The notes beneath the pieces were generated by a model. It saw nothing but the letters and a program-made list of their open reading frames with translations, had not been told where the DNA came from and made no database searches. Positions 23,577 to 34,700 of a stretch of DNA of 64,000 bases are shown here, one piece after another (positions within the stretch are counted from its first letter, which is position 1; each line of letters begins with the position of its first letter). A program made the translations under genes and the position numbers. The DNA is from Epiperipatus broadwayi (taxonomy: Eukaryota; Onychophora; Udeonychophora; Euonychophora; Peripatidae), in the NCBI GenBank assembly GCA_028023455.1, contig JAQFVV010000349.1, positions 467,501 to 531,500 on the forward strand, in the 5' to 3' direction.

Positions 23577-24984
23577 TATAACGTTTTTTATATTACTTGG
23601 CCTTTACACGCTAATATAAACTGTGCGTGAGTTGATCAAGCTATGTCAAAAAAGAAGAAAGTTGTATTTCTATTCTAAAAACACAGCTATTTTTCCTGAT
23701 CAACTTCAGCCTATTAATTGTTACGAATTGTGCTATTGACAAAATCAACTTTTAATTTTATTTACTATGGGCACCAGAATTCCTAAGAATCCGCTGAAAT
23801 ATGTCGCCAGCACCTCTCGCAAGTTGTAAAACAAAAAAAAATAAAAAGATTTTTATTATATATTTTTTTTTTAAGGGGCGGTAATTCTACCGTAATGAGA
23901 ATTAATGATTTTTACGATTATTAGTCCTGGGCGTATTGAAACATATTGGCAAAGGTAACTTACATTTTTAAATCTTATTAAACTACTAATAGATTTAATA
24001 ATAAACAATAATAATTACTATTAATAACGCACAAATGAAAATTGGTATTAGAAATATTTTTATTCTAATAGACTAAAAAAAATATTTGAAATAAATTACT
24101 TATCAAATTAATTAGAGAGAACACCACTCAGACGTGAATCAATTAATAAAAGAACAATTTTACGATTACTGTTCATATCTAAATTTCTTCTAGAAATTTC
24201 CTTAAAAAATGAATGTCTCTTGTACAAGAAATTTAATGTCTCTATCGGGATTCTATTATAAGCTTATTTTTAAGAATTGTTTGCAAACGTTACTTTTGTC
24301 ACAATCAGGATAATGAAGCATAACTTACCGGTAAGTTTTGTGAATTCAGTAGTAGATAACTATGCATAGTTTTTTGGGTAGAATGAGCTCGGCCTTTTGG
24401 TTATTATTTGATCTTGTGGTCCATTCTCCTAGTCGGTCACGAAAGCTTTTCTGGTATACATCTTCAGGCACGATGTTTTCAGAAGCTCCGGTTCACTCCG
24501 ACATGCCGAATTACTTCAGTGTAGAGCGATCTTGGATATATTATTGTTATCCAAGACCAACTAGAGAAACCAACGAACAAGATGTCCTTCAAACTGATCT
24601 CTGCCTTTTATACTCTCTAGAGGCCCAGTTTTCCGACTTCTGCGCATATCTTTTGTTTGTCCAAATATCCGTTGATAATCTTATATATTCTTTATAAAAT
24701 TTATGTTACAAAGTCTCTATTTTTTTCAGCATAATTCTGCCATCTTTAATTAGTTGAAATATTTTTACTTTCTCTTATCTAGATTGGTAATTTGTGTCTT
24801 TTGTTCTCTCCAATTCTAACTTTTATTTCTAATTACATAAAAAAAAACGAAAGAATAATTTAACTTTCATTGTACGTTATTTTTTTTAAAAAAAAAAATT
24901 AGTCAAAAAAAAATCTAAATTTACTTTTATTTTTTAGCTTCTACCAAATGCCAATATATTTGCAACGTATATAAATAAACGTTA
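23577..24984 (-). mobile_element. Long terminal repeat, left copy (~1.41 kb)
   Basis: It is almost identical to 25741-27150; I counted only about eight or nine substitutions plus small changes in homopolymers and AT repeats. The ends read TTATAACG on the left and AAACGTTA on the right. The primer-binding-like site next to the right copy is on the minus strand, so this would be the 3' LTR. It contains a 111-codon plus-strand frame (24362-24697) and a 16-bp palindrome AACTTACCGGTAAGTT (24322-24337). Confidence 0.85.
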
Positions 24985-25740
24985 CAATACCACCAGTGCC
25001 AGGAGATGAGAATAAAATAGGGGTTTACACTAATTTTATTCTTAAGTTTTTTAAATTCATATTCGTGTTGTTTTTTTTTTTTGTAGTAGCGTGCTGATAT
25101 ATTGTGTAGACTCATTCACAAGCGACGTTCGGCTTTAACGCCCACTTTTAGGTCTAACACGGCGGGAATGGAAAATATTTCAACATTCATCTGTGTCCTA
25201 TCCGCTTTAGTGTAATATTAACGATAAGAAGCCCAAGTTATAAGCACAAACGAGCGTTGCTCATCGTTCTGAGTCTTACAGGCTCGTGGCAACTTGGTCC
25301 AACTTGATCCGCCTTCCCCTTTATTGGGATCTCTGCTAGAAATAGTCTGACGAGCATTTAAAGACGGTCTTATGTTCATATACTGCGGATAAGGACTCGG
25401 GGCTATGTTATTCCCCTCTTCAGTAACCGCCTACCCGGTCAAATACTTGTGACTTACGTCTACATCAGCCACGATCGTGTTTTTAGACATATATAAAAAA
25501 ATATACATATATATTTTTTTCTTTCTGGAAGTCATATTAAAAAAATATCTTCTTTCATATTTTAATAATCAGGGTTTAATTAGTTAGTTTTTTTTTTTTT
25601 ATAATTTTTTTCTTTTTTCAAAAAAATCATAATTTATTTTCCGGCTGTGAGTTTCTTTGAGTCATCATTGTAATGTTCTTTATCATTACAACTCATCTCA
25701 GGTTGTAGTTGTTAAATCGAAGCCCGAGTTGGGTCGCCAT
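24985..25740 (-). mobile_element. Internal region of a non-autonomous LTR element
   Basis: Only ~756 bp separate the LTRs. A GC-richer block (about 25110-25470, for example CGACGTTCGGCTTTAACG) stands out from its AT-rich surroundings, but no gag or pol frame is present. Directly against the right LTR, on the minus strand, is TGGCGACCCAACTCGGG (about 25739-25723). It starts with TGG, as tRNA primer-binding sites do. This fits a LARD/TRIM-like element that depends on another element's proteins. The conserved block may hold packaging or dimerisation signals (inference). Confidence 0.7.
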
Positions 25741-27150
25741 TATAACGTTTTTCGTATTACTAGGCCTTTACACGCTAATATAAACTGCGCGTGAGTTGAT
25801 CAAGCTATGTCAAAAAAGAAGAAAGTTGTATTTCTATTCTAAAAACACAGCTATTTTTCCTGATCAACTTCAGCCTATTAATTGTTACGAATTGTGCTAT
25901 TGACAAAATCAACTTTTAATTTTATTTACTATGGGCGCCAGAATTCCTAAGAATCCGCTGAAATATGTCGCCAGCACCTCTCGCAAGTTGTAAAACAAAA
26001 AAAAATAAAAAGATTTTTATTATATATATATATTTTTTTAAGGGGTGGTAATTCTACCGTAATGAGAATTAATGATTTTTACGATTATTAGTCCTGGGCG
26101 TATTGAAACATATTGGCAAAGGTAACTTACATTTTTAAATCTTATTAAACTACTAATAGATTTAATAATAAACAATAATAATTACTATTAATAACGCACA
26201 AATGAAAATTGGTATTAGAAATATTTTTATTCTAATAGACTAAAAAAATATTTGAAATAAATTACTTATCAAGTTAATTAGAGAGAACACCACTCAGACG
26301 TGAATCAATTAATAAAAGAACAATTTTACGATTACTGTTCATATCTAAATTTCTTCTAGAAATTTCCTTAAAAAATGAATGTCTCTTGTACAAGAAATTT
26401 AATGTCTCTATCGGGATTCTATTATAAGCTTATTTTTAAGAATTGTTTGCAAACGTTACTTTTGTCACAATCAGGATAATGAAGCATAACTTACCGGTAA
26501 GTTTTGTGAATTCAGTAGTAGATAACTATGCATAGTTTTTTGGGTAGAATGAGCTCGGCCTTTTGGTTATTATTCGATCTTGTGGTCCATTCTCCTAGTC
26601 GGTCACGAAAGCTTTTCTGGTATACATCTTCAGGCACGATGTTTTCAGAAGCTCCGGTTCACTCCGACATGCCGAATTACTTCAGTGTAGAGCGATCTTG
26701 GATATATTATTGTTATCCAAGACCAACTAGAGAAACCAACGAACAAGATGTCCTTCAAACTGATCTCTGCCTTTTATACTCTCTAGAGGCCCAGTTTTCC
26801 GACTTCTGCGCATATCTTTTGTTTGTCCAAATATCCGTTGATAATCTTATATATTCTTTATAAAATTTATGTTACAAAGTCTCTATTTTTTTCAGCATAA
26901 TTCTGCCATCTTTAATTAGTTGAAATATTTTTACTTTCTCTTATCTAGATTGGTAATTTGTGTCTTTTGTTCTCTCCAATTCTAACTTTTATTTCTAATT
27001 ACATAAAAAAAAACCGAAAGAATAATTTAACTTTCATTGTACGTTATTTTTTTTTAAAAAAAAATTAGTCAAAAAAAAATCTAAATTTACTTTTATTTTT
27101 TAGCTTCTACCAAATGCCAATATATTTGCAACGTATATAAATAAACGTTA
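25741..27150 (-). mobile_element. Long terminal repeat, right copy (~1.41 kb)
   Basis: This is the partner of 23577-24984 and the 5' LTR by primer-site orientation. It carries the same 111-codon frame (26528-26863) with an identical translation and the same palindrome (26488-26503). The very low divergence between the LTRs implies a recent insertion. The flanks are AT repeats, so a target duplication cannot be called. Confidence 0.85.
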
Positions 27151-27157
27151 AAATATA

Positions 27158-27640
27158 TATCATGTGAAAATTGTAAAGCTTCTTACATAGGTATGAGTAA
27201 TCATCACATCAGTGTTAGGAGAGATGAGCATGATAATTCAATTAAACAGCACTCATCATCAGCAGCACATCTCACTCCATACTATAGATTTAGGTCATAA
27301 AATTGATTTTTCTAGTATCACATCAGTGTTAGGAGAGATGAGCATGCTAATGCAGTTAAACAACACTCATCATCATCAGCACTCTCATTCCATACTATAG
27401 ATTCAGGCCATAAAATTGATTTTTCTAGTACAAGGATCATATCTAGATATAATAATCTCTACCAGTGCAAAATTAGAGAAGCCATTGAGATACTCAAAAG
27501 GCCAGATTGTATCAATAAGTGAGATAATGCATGCAAACTTCCTTCTATTTGGAAAGATTTTTTTAACAAACATTCTTAATTTAACATTTTTGCTATTGGT
27601 GGAACTTGAATGTTTTTTTTCAAATCAGTGATTGTAGCGC
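27158..27640 (+). pseudogene. Penelope-like element GIY-YIG endonuclease, broken
   Basis: From 27163 the frame reads CENCKASYIGMSNHHISVRR and then DEH, matching the C..C...YIG......R..EH signature of the C-terminal endonuclease of Penelope-like retroelements, which nicks target DNA. A 114-bp segment is tandemly duplicated (CATCAG at 27207 and at 27321), and a stop and frameshift follow. A second frame resumes with HTIDSGHKIDFSSTRIISRY, NNLYQCKIREAIEILKRP and KLPSIWKDFF, typical of the element's C-terminus. The LTR element ends 8 bp upstream, so the RT part may have been displaced or lost. It is inactive. Confidence 0.8.
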
Positions 27641-27670
27641 CTCTACAACCGTCTTTCTACCTTTTATCAC

Positions 27671-27712
27671 CCAGTGGATGACTTGTGTGATCAAGTCGAA
27701 ACGTCGGTATAT
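27671..27712 (+). ncRNA. Penelope-type 3' stem-loop, hammerhead-like
   Basis: About 30 bp after the endonuclease remnant lies GTGGATGACTTG, loop TGTGAT, CAAGTCGAAACGTCGG. A perfect GACTTG/CAAGTC stem is capped by GAAACGTC. Penelope-like elements are known to carry minimal hammerhead motifs in their terminal repeats. The left core here (GGATGA) departs from CTGATGA, so it is called hammerhead-like only. The next ~880 bp to 28595 hold nothing recognised. Confidence 0.5.
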
Positions 27713-28595
27713 CAATATTTAAATTTTTTAACATGGATGAACCTGCAAAATATGTCTTTTATATATATATAAAATTTAAGTTTATTGGTAAATATAGCTA
27801 ATCTCAAACATCTAAAAAATCCTTAATCACCATTAATATTTTTATATATGTCTTCTAGAATTGACTATTTTGTTGGCCAATCTATAAGAATGTACCATTG
27901 ATATAAGGATATGTAACAAATAAATTTTAGAGTAAAATAAATAAATAACAAATATTTATTACAAACTCATTACTATTATACTTTCACTTTCAATATAAAT
28001 ATTCTAATGGTTATATTTTCATAAGTAACTTTCATAATTTAAAATTTATGAAATCATGCATCAATGGGATAAAATTCTTAAACTCAAAATGATATATCCA
28101 TCTGGATATAATGTTTTTATACTCCTTTCTGCATACTATCATGAAAATTATTTATTAATAATCTACCAGTAATAGTTTTAGCTTTATTTATATAAATCAG
28201 TTGGCTATTCATGTCAAAAGTAAGTCAGGTATATCTGCAAAAATATTGATTCAGAATTCAGTGTTATAGGAGATGAACTTAACATGGATTCTAATCAGGC
28301 AAGTTTAAAATAATCACCCATATGAATATTTCCATCTTTTAATCATCATTGCAATACATTTTCAAAATGGTGATAGTCAATTATCATCACATATATAAAT
28401 AATATGTATATTTCATCATTAAACTTTAAGAAATACTTCAAAATACATATAACAAATAAGTGTATAAATAATTATTAATTATACCAAAATTATGCTTTAA
28501 AATATAAGAATGGATGCATAAAACATTAATATTATCAATAAAGCAAGTCATATATAATGTGACATTACTTTTATAAGCTTGTATTTACAAAAATG

Positions 28596-28831
28596 CAATA
28601 TAGAGGGCGTACCAATAGCTCAAACAAGCTCTTAATTGATAAGTGTGGTAAGATAAAATATTTAAAATCTCTATCCAAAATACTCTCATCCCCAGACCAA
28701 TTGTTTTGAGCTTATGGCTCACCTCAGTGAGGAGCTAGAAATATTCAGACACTAGATCTAAAATATCAACTCAAACACAGCACTTATCAATTAAGAGCTT
28801 GTTTGAGCTATTGGTATGCTCTCTGTATTAC
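28596..28831. repeat. Fold-back element of family 2 with ribozyme-like core
   Basis: Terminal repeats of ~52 bp (ACCAATAGCTCAAACAAGCT at about 28611, inverted at 28796-28816). The centre holds, on the minus strand, CTCA + CTGAGGT (28727-28721) + GAGC CATAA GCTC (28720-28708) + AAAA + CAATTGGTC + TGGGGAT. Stem II is perfect here with a G-C base pair at its foot. CTCA can pair with TGGG as stem I, and CAATTG is self-complementary. Confidence 0.65.
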
Positions 28832-30147
28832 ATCATTAATATTATACATATGCATCAAATTTGATATAAGAATGAATGTATAAGTATATATTTTATATAA
28901 GCCCTATACAATGATCAATCAAATATTCAAAGGATTCATAATGTTCTCCAAGATTTAGAGGACTTACATAAAAATACTAATAGTGATTGAGGATTCTGTA
29001 GGGATTTGAGGTTGGATATTTTCACCAGTAAACTTAAATACATTACAAACTTCATCTAACTACTTCAATATTTACTGGATATATAGACATATAAGCAAAA
29101 TATTATATATGTCACACTAAAAACAGAATTTCATTTAAAAAGTTTTAATTAATAAAATCAAGTCTACTTTAATAAAATTAATAAAATAAAAGCACACCCC
29201 TAACATTACCTCTATATATATTGCTTATAATAATTTCTTTCATATACACTTCAATGCAAACAAATTTAATATAAATAGCTTGAAGATATGCAAAGAAAGT
29301 AAAATAATAGAATAAGAGTATATACTTCTAACATTATCTTTAATAAGTTACCAACAAATTGCTAAGTTTTTTTCTCTGTGTAATATTTGGTTCTAAAAAT
29401 ATTCAATAAATCTGATATTATTATTGGATATCATTTTAAACCAATGTTTCTAATTGATATATGCATAATAAATCTTTTTTATCTCAAATATTTTAATCTA
29501 TGGTTTATCCTAATTACAGTAATTAATAATACTAATAAACTACAATTGGTCTTAATGAGGAGTGATTTCTAGGAACTAAACCAGTAATTCTCATAAGTAA
29601 TTTAAAATGAAAAGTTATTGAGTGAAGTTTAACCACCACAACTCGCTCTTTTGTTTTAAATCTTAAATCTAAAATGATTATAATAAAATTATTACATTAA
29701 GTAAATCAAAATCATTAAATCTAGCATATACATAATAATTGTTAAAAATAAATGACTACAATAAAAAAATATTGAGTCTTTTAATAGAAAAAGTTCATTT
29801 AAAAATTTAAATAAAAATCTATGTTTAAAATGATTTTTATAAGATTACCTAAGATTTTAGAAAAGTTTCAGCATTATGTAGAATGTAATTACAGTTTAAA
29901 TATTCTTTATACTTTATTTTATTTTAGAGCTCTTAAATTTATTATGAAGGATCCTGTACTTTTTTAAAATTATGTTTAGTTATTTTATTGTAATTGGGTT
30001 TTCCACAGATTGAAGGGTTGATTTTGTGATAGTTATTTTTCCACTAATTTTGAAAAGATGTTTTGTCGTAATCATTTTTCATCAATAGCAAACAGTTTTT
30101 TGCTCCTGAGACAATTCTTATTGAAGTCGGGCTCTATGTATTCAGAG
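28832..30147. other. Non-coding AT-rich DNA
   Basis: Nothing is recognised. The only open frame of note (29387-29572) has no similarity and the composition of random AT-rich sequence. Confidence 0.5.
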
Positions 30148-30232
30148 AGAGAGAAAGAGAGAGAGAAGAAGAGAGAGGGAAGGAGAGAGGGAGGGAGGGA
30201 GGGAGGGAGAGAGAGAGAGGGGAGAGAGATAT
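30148..30232. repeat. GA-rich microsatellite
   Basis: Imperfect (GA)n grading into (GGGA)n, purine-only over about 80 bases. Overlapping open frames on both strands are products of the repeat. Confidence 0.9.
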
Positions 30233-30768
30233 TCCCAAGGGCAAACTAGCCTTGCATTTGAAATCTTTATAAAGCACTTAAGAAAGTTTTGATTTCTCAC
30301 ATAGTGGTTTGACAATAATTGCAATGTTGAAGACCAGCATGAAGAATAAGAATTTTTTAAAAAACTGATTTCTATTTATATTAAGTTTTCATCTCATGGA
30401 ATCTTAATACACTAATTATCATAACAATTTTCTATTTTTGGACCAATGGTTTATAACAAAAGAAATAATATATGCAGAAAATTAAAATTAAAGATTACCA
30501 GACTATAATTATAATTACTAGTTTTTTTGACAACATTTTTGATTCCTAAATTTTAATTACAGCATGATAAACATTAATATATCGTGTCTAGTTTTTACTT
30601 TGAGTTTCAGAGATAATTAGAATCTTTAAAATAAATCTTTTATCTTTTTATTTTTTAGCAGATGATTAAACTTTTTTGAATCTTAAAAAAAAAAAAAAAC
30701 TTTTTTTTTTTTAAATTATTTTATTAAAAAATTAAAATAAGTATTTTTATACGTGACTCTACACCTAT

Positions 30769-31020
30769 ATGAAGTGGAGTTGGGCTGGTCATATTGCTAG
30801 AAGAGATGATAATATATGGACAACTGAAATCTTAAACTGGATTTCAAGAGATTGTAAAAGACCCAGAAAGAGACCATATGTGAGATGGATGGATGAAATA
30901 AAAAAGTGTGTAGGGGTGATGTGGATAAGAGAAGCTGAAGATCAGAGAAGATGAATTGAACTTGGAGAGATCTTCATCCTGCAGTAGATTGATAATGGTT
31001 GTTGTTGATGATGATGATAT
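30769..31020 (+). pseudogene. RTE-type LINE 3' end, truncated
   Basis: The frame 30769-30954 reads KWSWAGHIARRDDNIWTTEI, then RKRPYVRWMDEIKKC and MWIREAEDQRR. After a stop comes the IELGEIFILQ wording and a GATGATGAT tail. This is the conserved C-terminus of RTE-class reverse-transcriptase proteins (GHIAR....RW.DDI.......W...A.DR..W). It is 5'-truncated, as target-primed insertions usually are. It is the same family as 12330-14560 but in the opposite orientation. Confidence 0.85.
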
Positions 31021-31084
31021 CTATATGACTATATATGTTATTGAGCTTAGATTAAAAATATTGTGTTTTCAATTTCATTCTCAT

Positions 31085-31370
31085 AGTTTTGTAGTTAAGT
31101 AGAGATAAAAAGTGGCTACTGGAGGGTTGCATTAGATCCTAAGATCTAGGTGCAGTGCTCTCATATCCAAGACTACTCACTGATGAAGGCCACAAGCCAG
31201 AAACTAGTCTGGGGATATTGGATAAGTAGGCATTGGATAGGGATATTATGCACAAGCCTTCTGGCACCCATTGATTTCTCTGGTTGGCATGGGATGACAC
31301 TACTGTATGAAGAGTTTTGCCTGTTTAATAACAGTTATGTGCTAGCATAAGAGATGGTGATCATGTGATG
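31085..31370 (+). mobile_element. Family 2 ribozyme-bearing repeat, single copy
   Basis: This is the best plus-strand member of the family seen at 7.2-7.75 kb. It shares GGAGGGTTGCATTAGATCC (about 31120), the ribozyme-like centre and the end (GATGACACTACTGTATGAAG, then TTTTGCC). The right end continues with GTGCTAGCATAAGAGATGGT, also found at 20065-20095. Confidence 0.65.
31163..31218 (+). ncRNA. Hammerhead-like motif, family 2, best copy
   Basis: The core CTGATGA (31180-31186) is intact. A + GGC, loop CACAA, GCC + A forms a short stem II with an A/A mismatch at its foot. GAAA (31200-31203) is intact, followed by CTAGTC and a predicted cleavage after C31209. Stem I pairs CTCA with TGGG and, further out, ATATC with GATAT (31163-31167 against 31214-31218). 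The weak stem II foot lowers the chance of activity. Confidence 0.55.
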
Positions 31371-32110
31371 TGTAGTGATTTAACCTATATATTTGCAGAA
31401 TTTTAATTCTGTTGTATAAAATCTTATTTTGTAACATTTAGCTGGCTGTACTATCTTTTAATTTTTATATATAACATTTAACCAACCTCCTCCCTTGCTA
31501 ATTACCTATTCTAAATATGAAATAGATATTTATATCTTCTACTATGCATAGGGAACCAGTCTGATGTCTTATTATTGGTCAATACCTTATGAGGATATAA
31601 CACTTATATCAAGAATGATGTGAATTTGTTTGATTTATTTCTATGATATTGTATTTAATTATTACATATGCGTCATGTGAAGATATAGATCCTTCACAGC
31701 TTAGGGCAGTGGTTAAATGTCATACTCTTGAGAGTAAGGGGCTCATATCAATTTCTGTTCTGACACTTCCAATTCTCAAAAGTTTTATGACCTCCTGAGC
31801 AATACAATCATTTGATTATTTATTTTATTTATTATCAGCTATGATAAATAAGTACGACTATTCCAGTTTCAAGAAAAAAAGATATGAAAGATAATAAATA
31901 ATATATTACTAGAGATAAGTTTTTTAATGACCAGAGACATTAATCGATGAAGCATAAGTACATACTAATGTAGAACCTGCTGTTCATTATTTTATTTATT
32001 TAATATATTGTGATGCTGTTTAAATTCTTCTATAATAGAATTTTCTTTCAGAAAGACTTCAAATCATGGCTAATTATATAGTTCTTTCCACTTCTCCTTA
32101 TTTGCATTGA
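31371..32110. other. Non-coding DNA with a tRNA-like fragment
   Basis: At 31700-31790, TTAGGGCAGTGGTTAAATGT followed by ACTCTTGAGAGTAAGGGGCT resembles the A-box half and anticodon arm of a tRNA-derived SINE. The B box is degraded (CATATCAATTTCTG). Nothing else is recognised. Confidence 0.35.
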
Positions 32111-32547
32111 TTAATTATATATATAATATACCATATAATCGGTTAATTAACACTTTACAATGCAATTATAACATATGATTTATTTCTTCTTGCTTACAGT
32201 TTCAACTGTCCTGCAGTCATCATCAGAGCTACAATATTTAAACATATACGATTAATGCCTAACCATACATATATATATAGATTAAAGAATATTAATATTT
32301 TTAAAATATTGACAATCCATGGTTTAAAATATATTTTAAAATGTCATTATAGTTTTCTATATATGTGTGCATATATATATACGTGTATGTGTGTGTATAG
32401 TTAGGTATTAATTGCATATGTTTAAATATTGCAGCTCTGATATGACTGCAGGGCAGTTGAAACTGTAAGCAAGAAGAAATAAAACATATGATAAAATTGC
32501 ATTGTAGTGTTAATTAAGGAGTATATGGCATATTATATTAATTATAG
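32111..32547. mobile_element. Fold-back element, family 3, with two hammerhead-like cores
   Basis: TAATTAACACTTTACAATGC (about 32142) is inverted at the right (GCATTGTAGTGTTAATTA), with arms over 100 bp. On the minus strand CTGATGA (32226-32220) + T + GACTG / CAGGA / CAGTT + GAAAC. On the plus strand the decayed partner CTGATAT (32437) + GACTG ... CAGTT + GAAAC. The two cores point toward the element ends. Confidence 0.7.
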
Positions 32548-32778
32548 TTCTTCGATCAATTGTATCCTCAGTCACATCTCTCTAAAAAAACAATTGACTT
32601 TGCACATCTTTGAGATAATCATTAGAAATAGTTTTTTTTTTTAAAAAAAAAATGTTTTAATTATTATATATTTGGAGTGAGTTGAAAATATATTTCAATC
32701 TCTTATTTTAAATAGAAAATAAAACAAAATATTTTAGTTATACTCTATAAATCTGTATTTTTTAATTTTATTTTTCTT

Positions 32779-32872
32779 TTTTTCATGTGTCATAGCATCA
32801 GCCGGGAAGCGAACCCGCTAACCCAAGACAACTGCTTGTAAGATTGCTGTGCTGACCTCTTGACCACCTGTA
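32779..32872 (-). mobile_element. tRNA-derived SINE, copy 1
   Basis: On the minus strand it reads GGTGGTCAAGAGGTCAGC (A-box-like), then TTGTCTTGGGTTAGCGGGTT and CGCTTCCCGGC (B-box-like GGTTCGCTTCC), then TGATGCTATGACACATGA and a short A-rich end. It matches 52094-52195, 53163-53268 and 59637-59737. Confidence 0.75.
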
Positions 32873-33679
32873 TTTTATTGAGAAATAGTTAAAGTTGTAT
32901 GTATTATCTTACTTATTTTGATAAAATAAGAATAAAAATTAAAAAGAAAATCAGTCTTATTTTAAAAAAATATTGAGCAAGTAAAATCAAATCTTTTTTC
33001 TGTCATCAAGTTATATGCTAACACAGTCTAAGAAATTCACCATTGATTGTCAAGGAAACCACATCAAAAGACCTCAGTGTCCAAGACAATAACTATAGCC
33101 AATAATGACATTTTTTATATATTTCTATTGCATATAAAAAAATGACAATCTTTTGGTTTTTAAAGAATGTTAAATCAATTGAAAGCAGATATGAAAGAAT
33201 TAATCTAATATAATTATTGCTCACAGAAAGAACTGATAGAATTACCATAATGAAATTTAAATTTTAAATATACATTTAAATTGACTTTGAATAAGATATC
33301 AGTAGCATTTACAAAAAAAAAAAAACATTAAAAGAGTGTTCCATCATGTAGAAGATATAAAACTAAAGTTAGCAAGAACCATAAATGTAAATCTACATAA
33401 ACAATATAAGCATTAAAACCAATGCTATGAATATTTACAGGTTAAAATGCAAAAGATAAAGTTCATTTGTTAAGCATAATCAAGTTATCTTTCTCAAAAC
33501 ATTTATTAAACTAATTAATATGGATGATATATTACAAATATGGAGATGAGTTATGGAACTAACATTATTGAGTTAAACAGGGTTAGGTTATCTTTTTTTG
33601 AATTGTTGAAAGATTTTGTATAGATAATAGATCAAATAATGTTATTTATTAGACATAAATTACATCAGATAGAAATGAT

Positions 33680-34700
33680 TACATAGTCTCATTTGTGTTG
33701 GCTTTCTAATCTATTTCCATTCATTTCAATAAACTTGTAAATAAATAATTGACAATAAGATCTGTAGATATTAAATAATACAGCTTTAATAATATATAAT
33801 CATTTTATTTGGTGTTTGCTCTACTAGCTATCATTATCTGTATAAGATTTTGGAAAACTAAATAAAAATGAATTCATTTTTTTTGTAATACAGATTTGAT
33901 ACTAGAGGGCAATGTTTATCATTACAGTTACTATTGGTTTTTATGCTGGGTTTGGGAAAAGATAAGGGGGATTTAGATATAAAGGCCATAGAGTTGACAA
34001 AGATTATGTTGTGTAAATGGGATGGAGTAGAATATGGAAAAATGTAGAGTGGGGAATGGAAGGTAAAGTGGCTAGTAGGTTTCTCTGGGCATGGTTGCTG
34101 AGAGATTCCTGACTCCATTTAAGGAGAAGTCACAGTATATCACATCACTATGTATTGATATTTAAATATTTGATGGTTTGTCAGCAAAGTATTAAAATAA
34201 ATAGAAATTAACTTTACCTTGTGAATTTAAATTATAAGCCAATATGAATGAGATTCTGTAGATATTTCTGTCTAATTTAAAGTTCACCTTAATAAATATA
34301 ATTATCTGAGCTTCTATCTTTATAATATTTTGGAAAATAAATTAAAGATACAATTGCAGATTTGATAACAGAGGGCATTTACATTGGTGAAGCTAAAACT
34401 CACATTATCATTACAGTTACTACATATTAGTATTACTATATTATTTAATATTTCATATTTGATACTTAGTGGTTTATTCGCAAGAGTACTAAAATAAATA
34501 TAAGTTAATTCTATCTTGTAAATTTAAATTATAAGTTGATAAAAATGAGACTATCTAGATATTTCTATCTGATTTAATGTTCATTCTAATAAATAGTGTT
34601 ATGTAATCTGCTATCCATATAAAATCTTGGAAAAGAAATGAAAGTAAATTCATTTTTCATTTATAACACTGATTTGCTACCAAAGGACAATGCATTGATA
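33680..34700. repeat. Degenerate tandem repeat with an embedded interspersed repeat
   Basis: The segment TTGGAAAA.TAAA...TTCATTTTT..AGATTTGATA followed by AGAGGGCA recurs at about 33852, 34330 and 34630. Each is preceded by GTTCA.-TAATAAATA...TCTGCTATC-like wording. Spacing is about 300 bp for the last two; the first gap is longer because the 155-bp interspersed repeat (33994-34148) is inserted in it. No ribozyme core is visible in these units. Confidence 0.6.

Noticed and set aside
18641-31790. Genuine tRNA genes
   Set aside because: The tRNA-like stretches lack full cloverleaf pairing and occur in several diverged copies with shared tails, as SINE fragments do.
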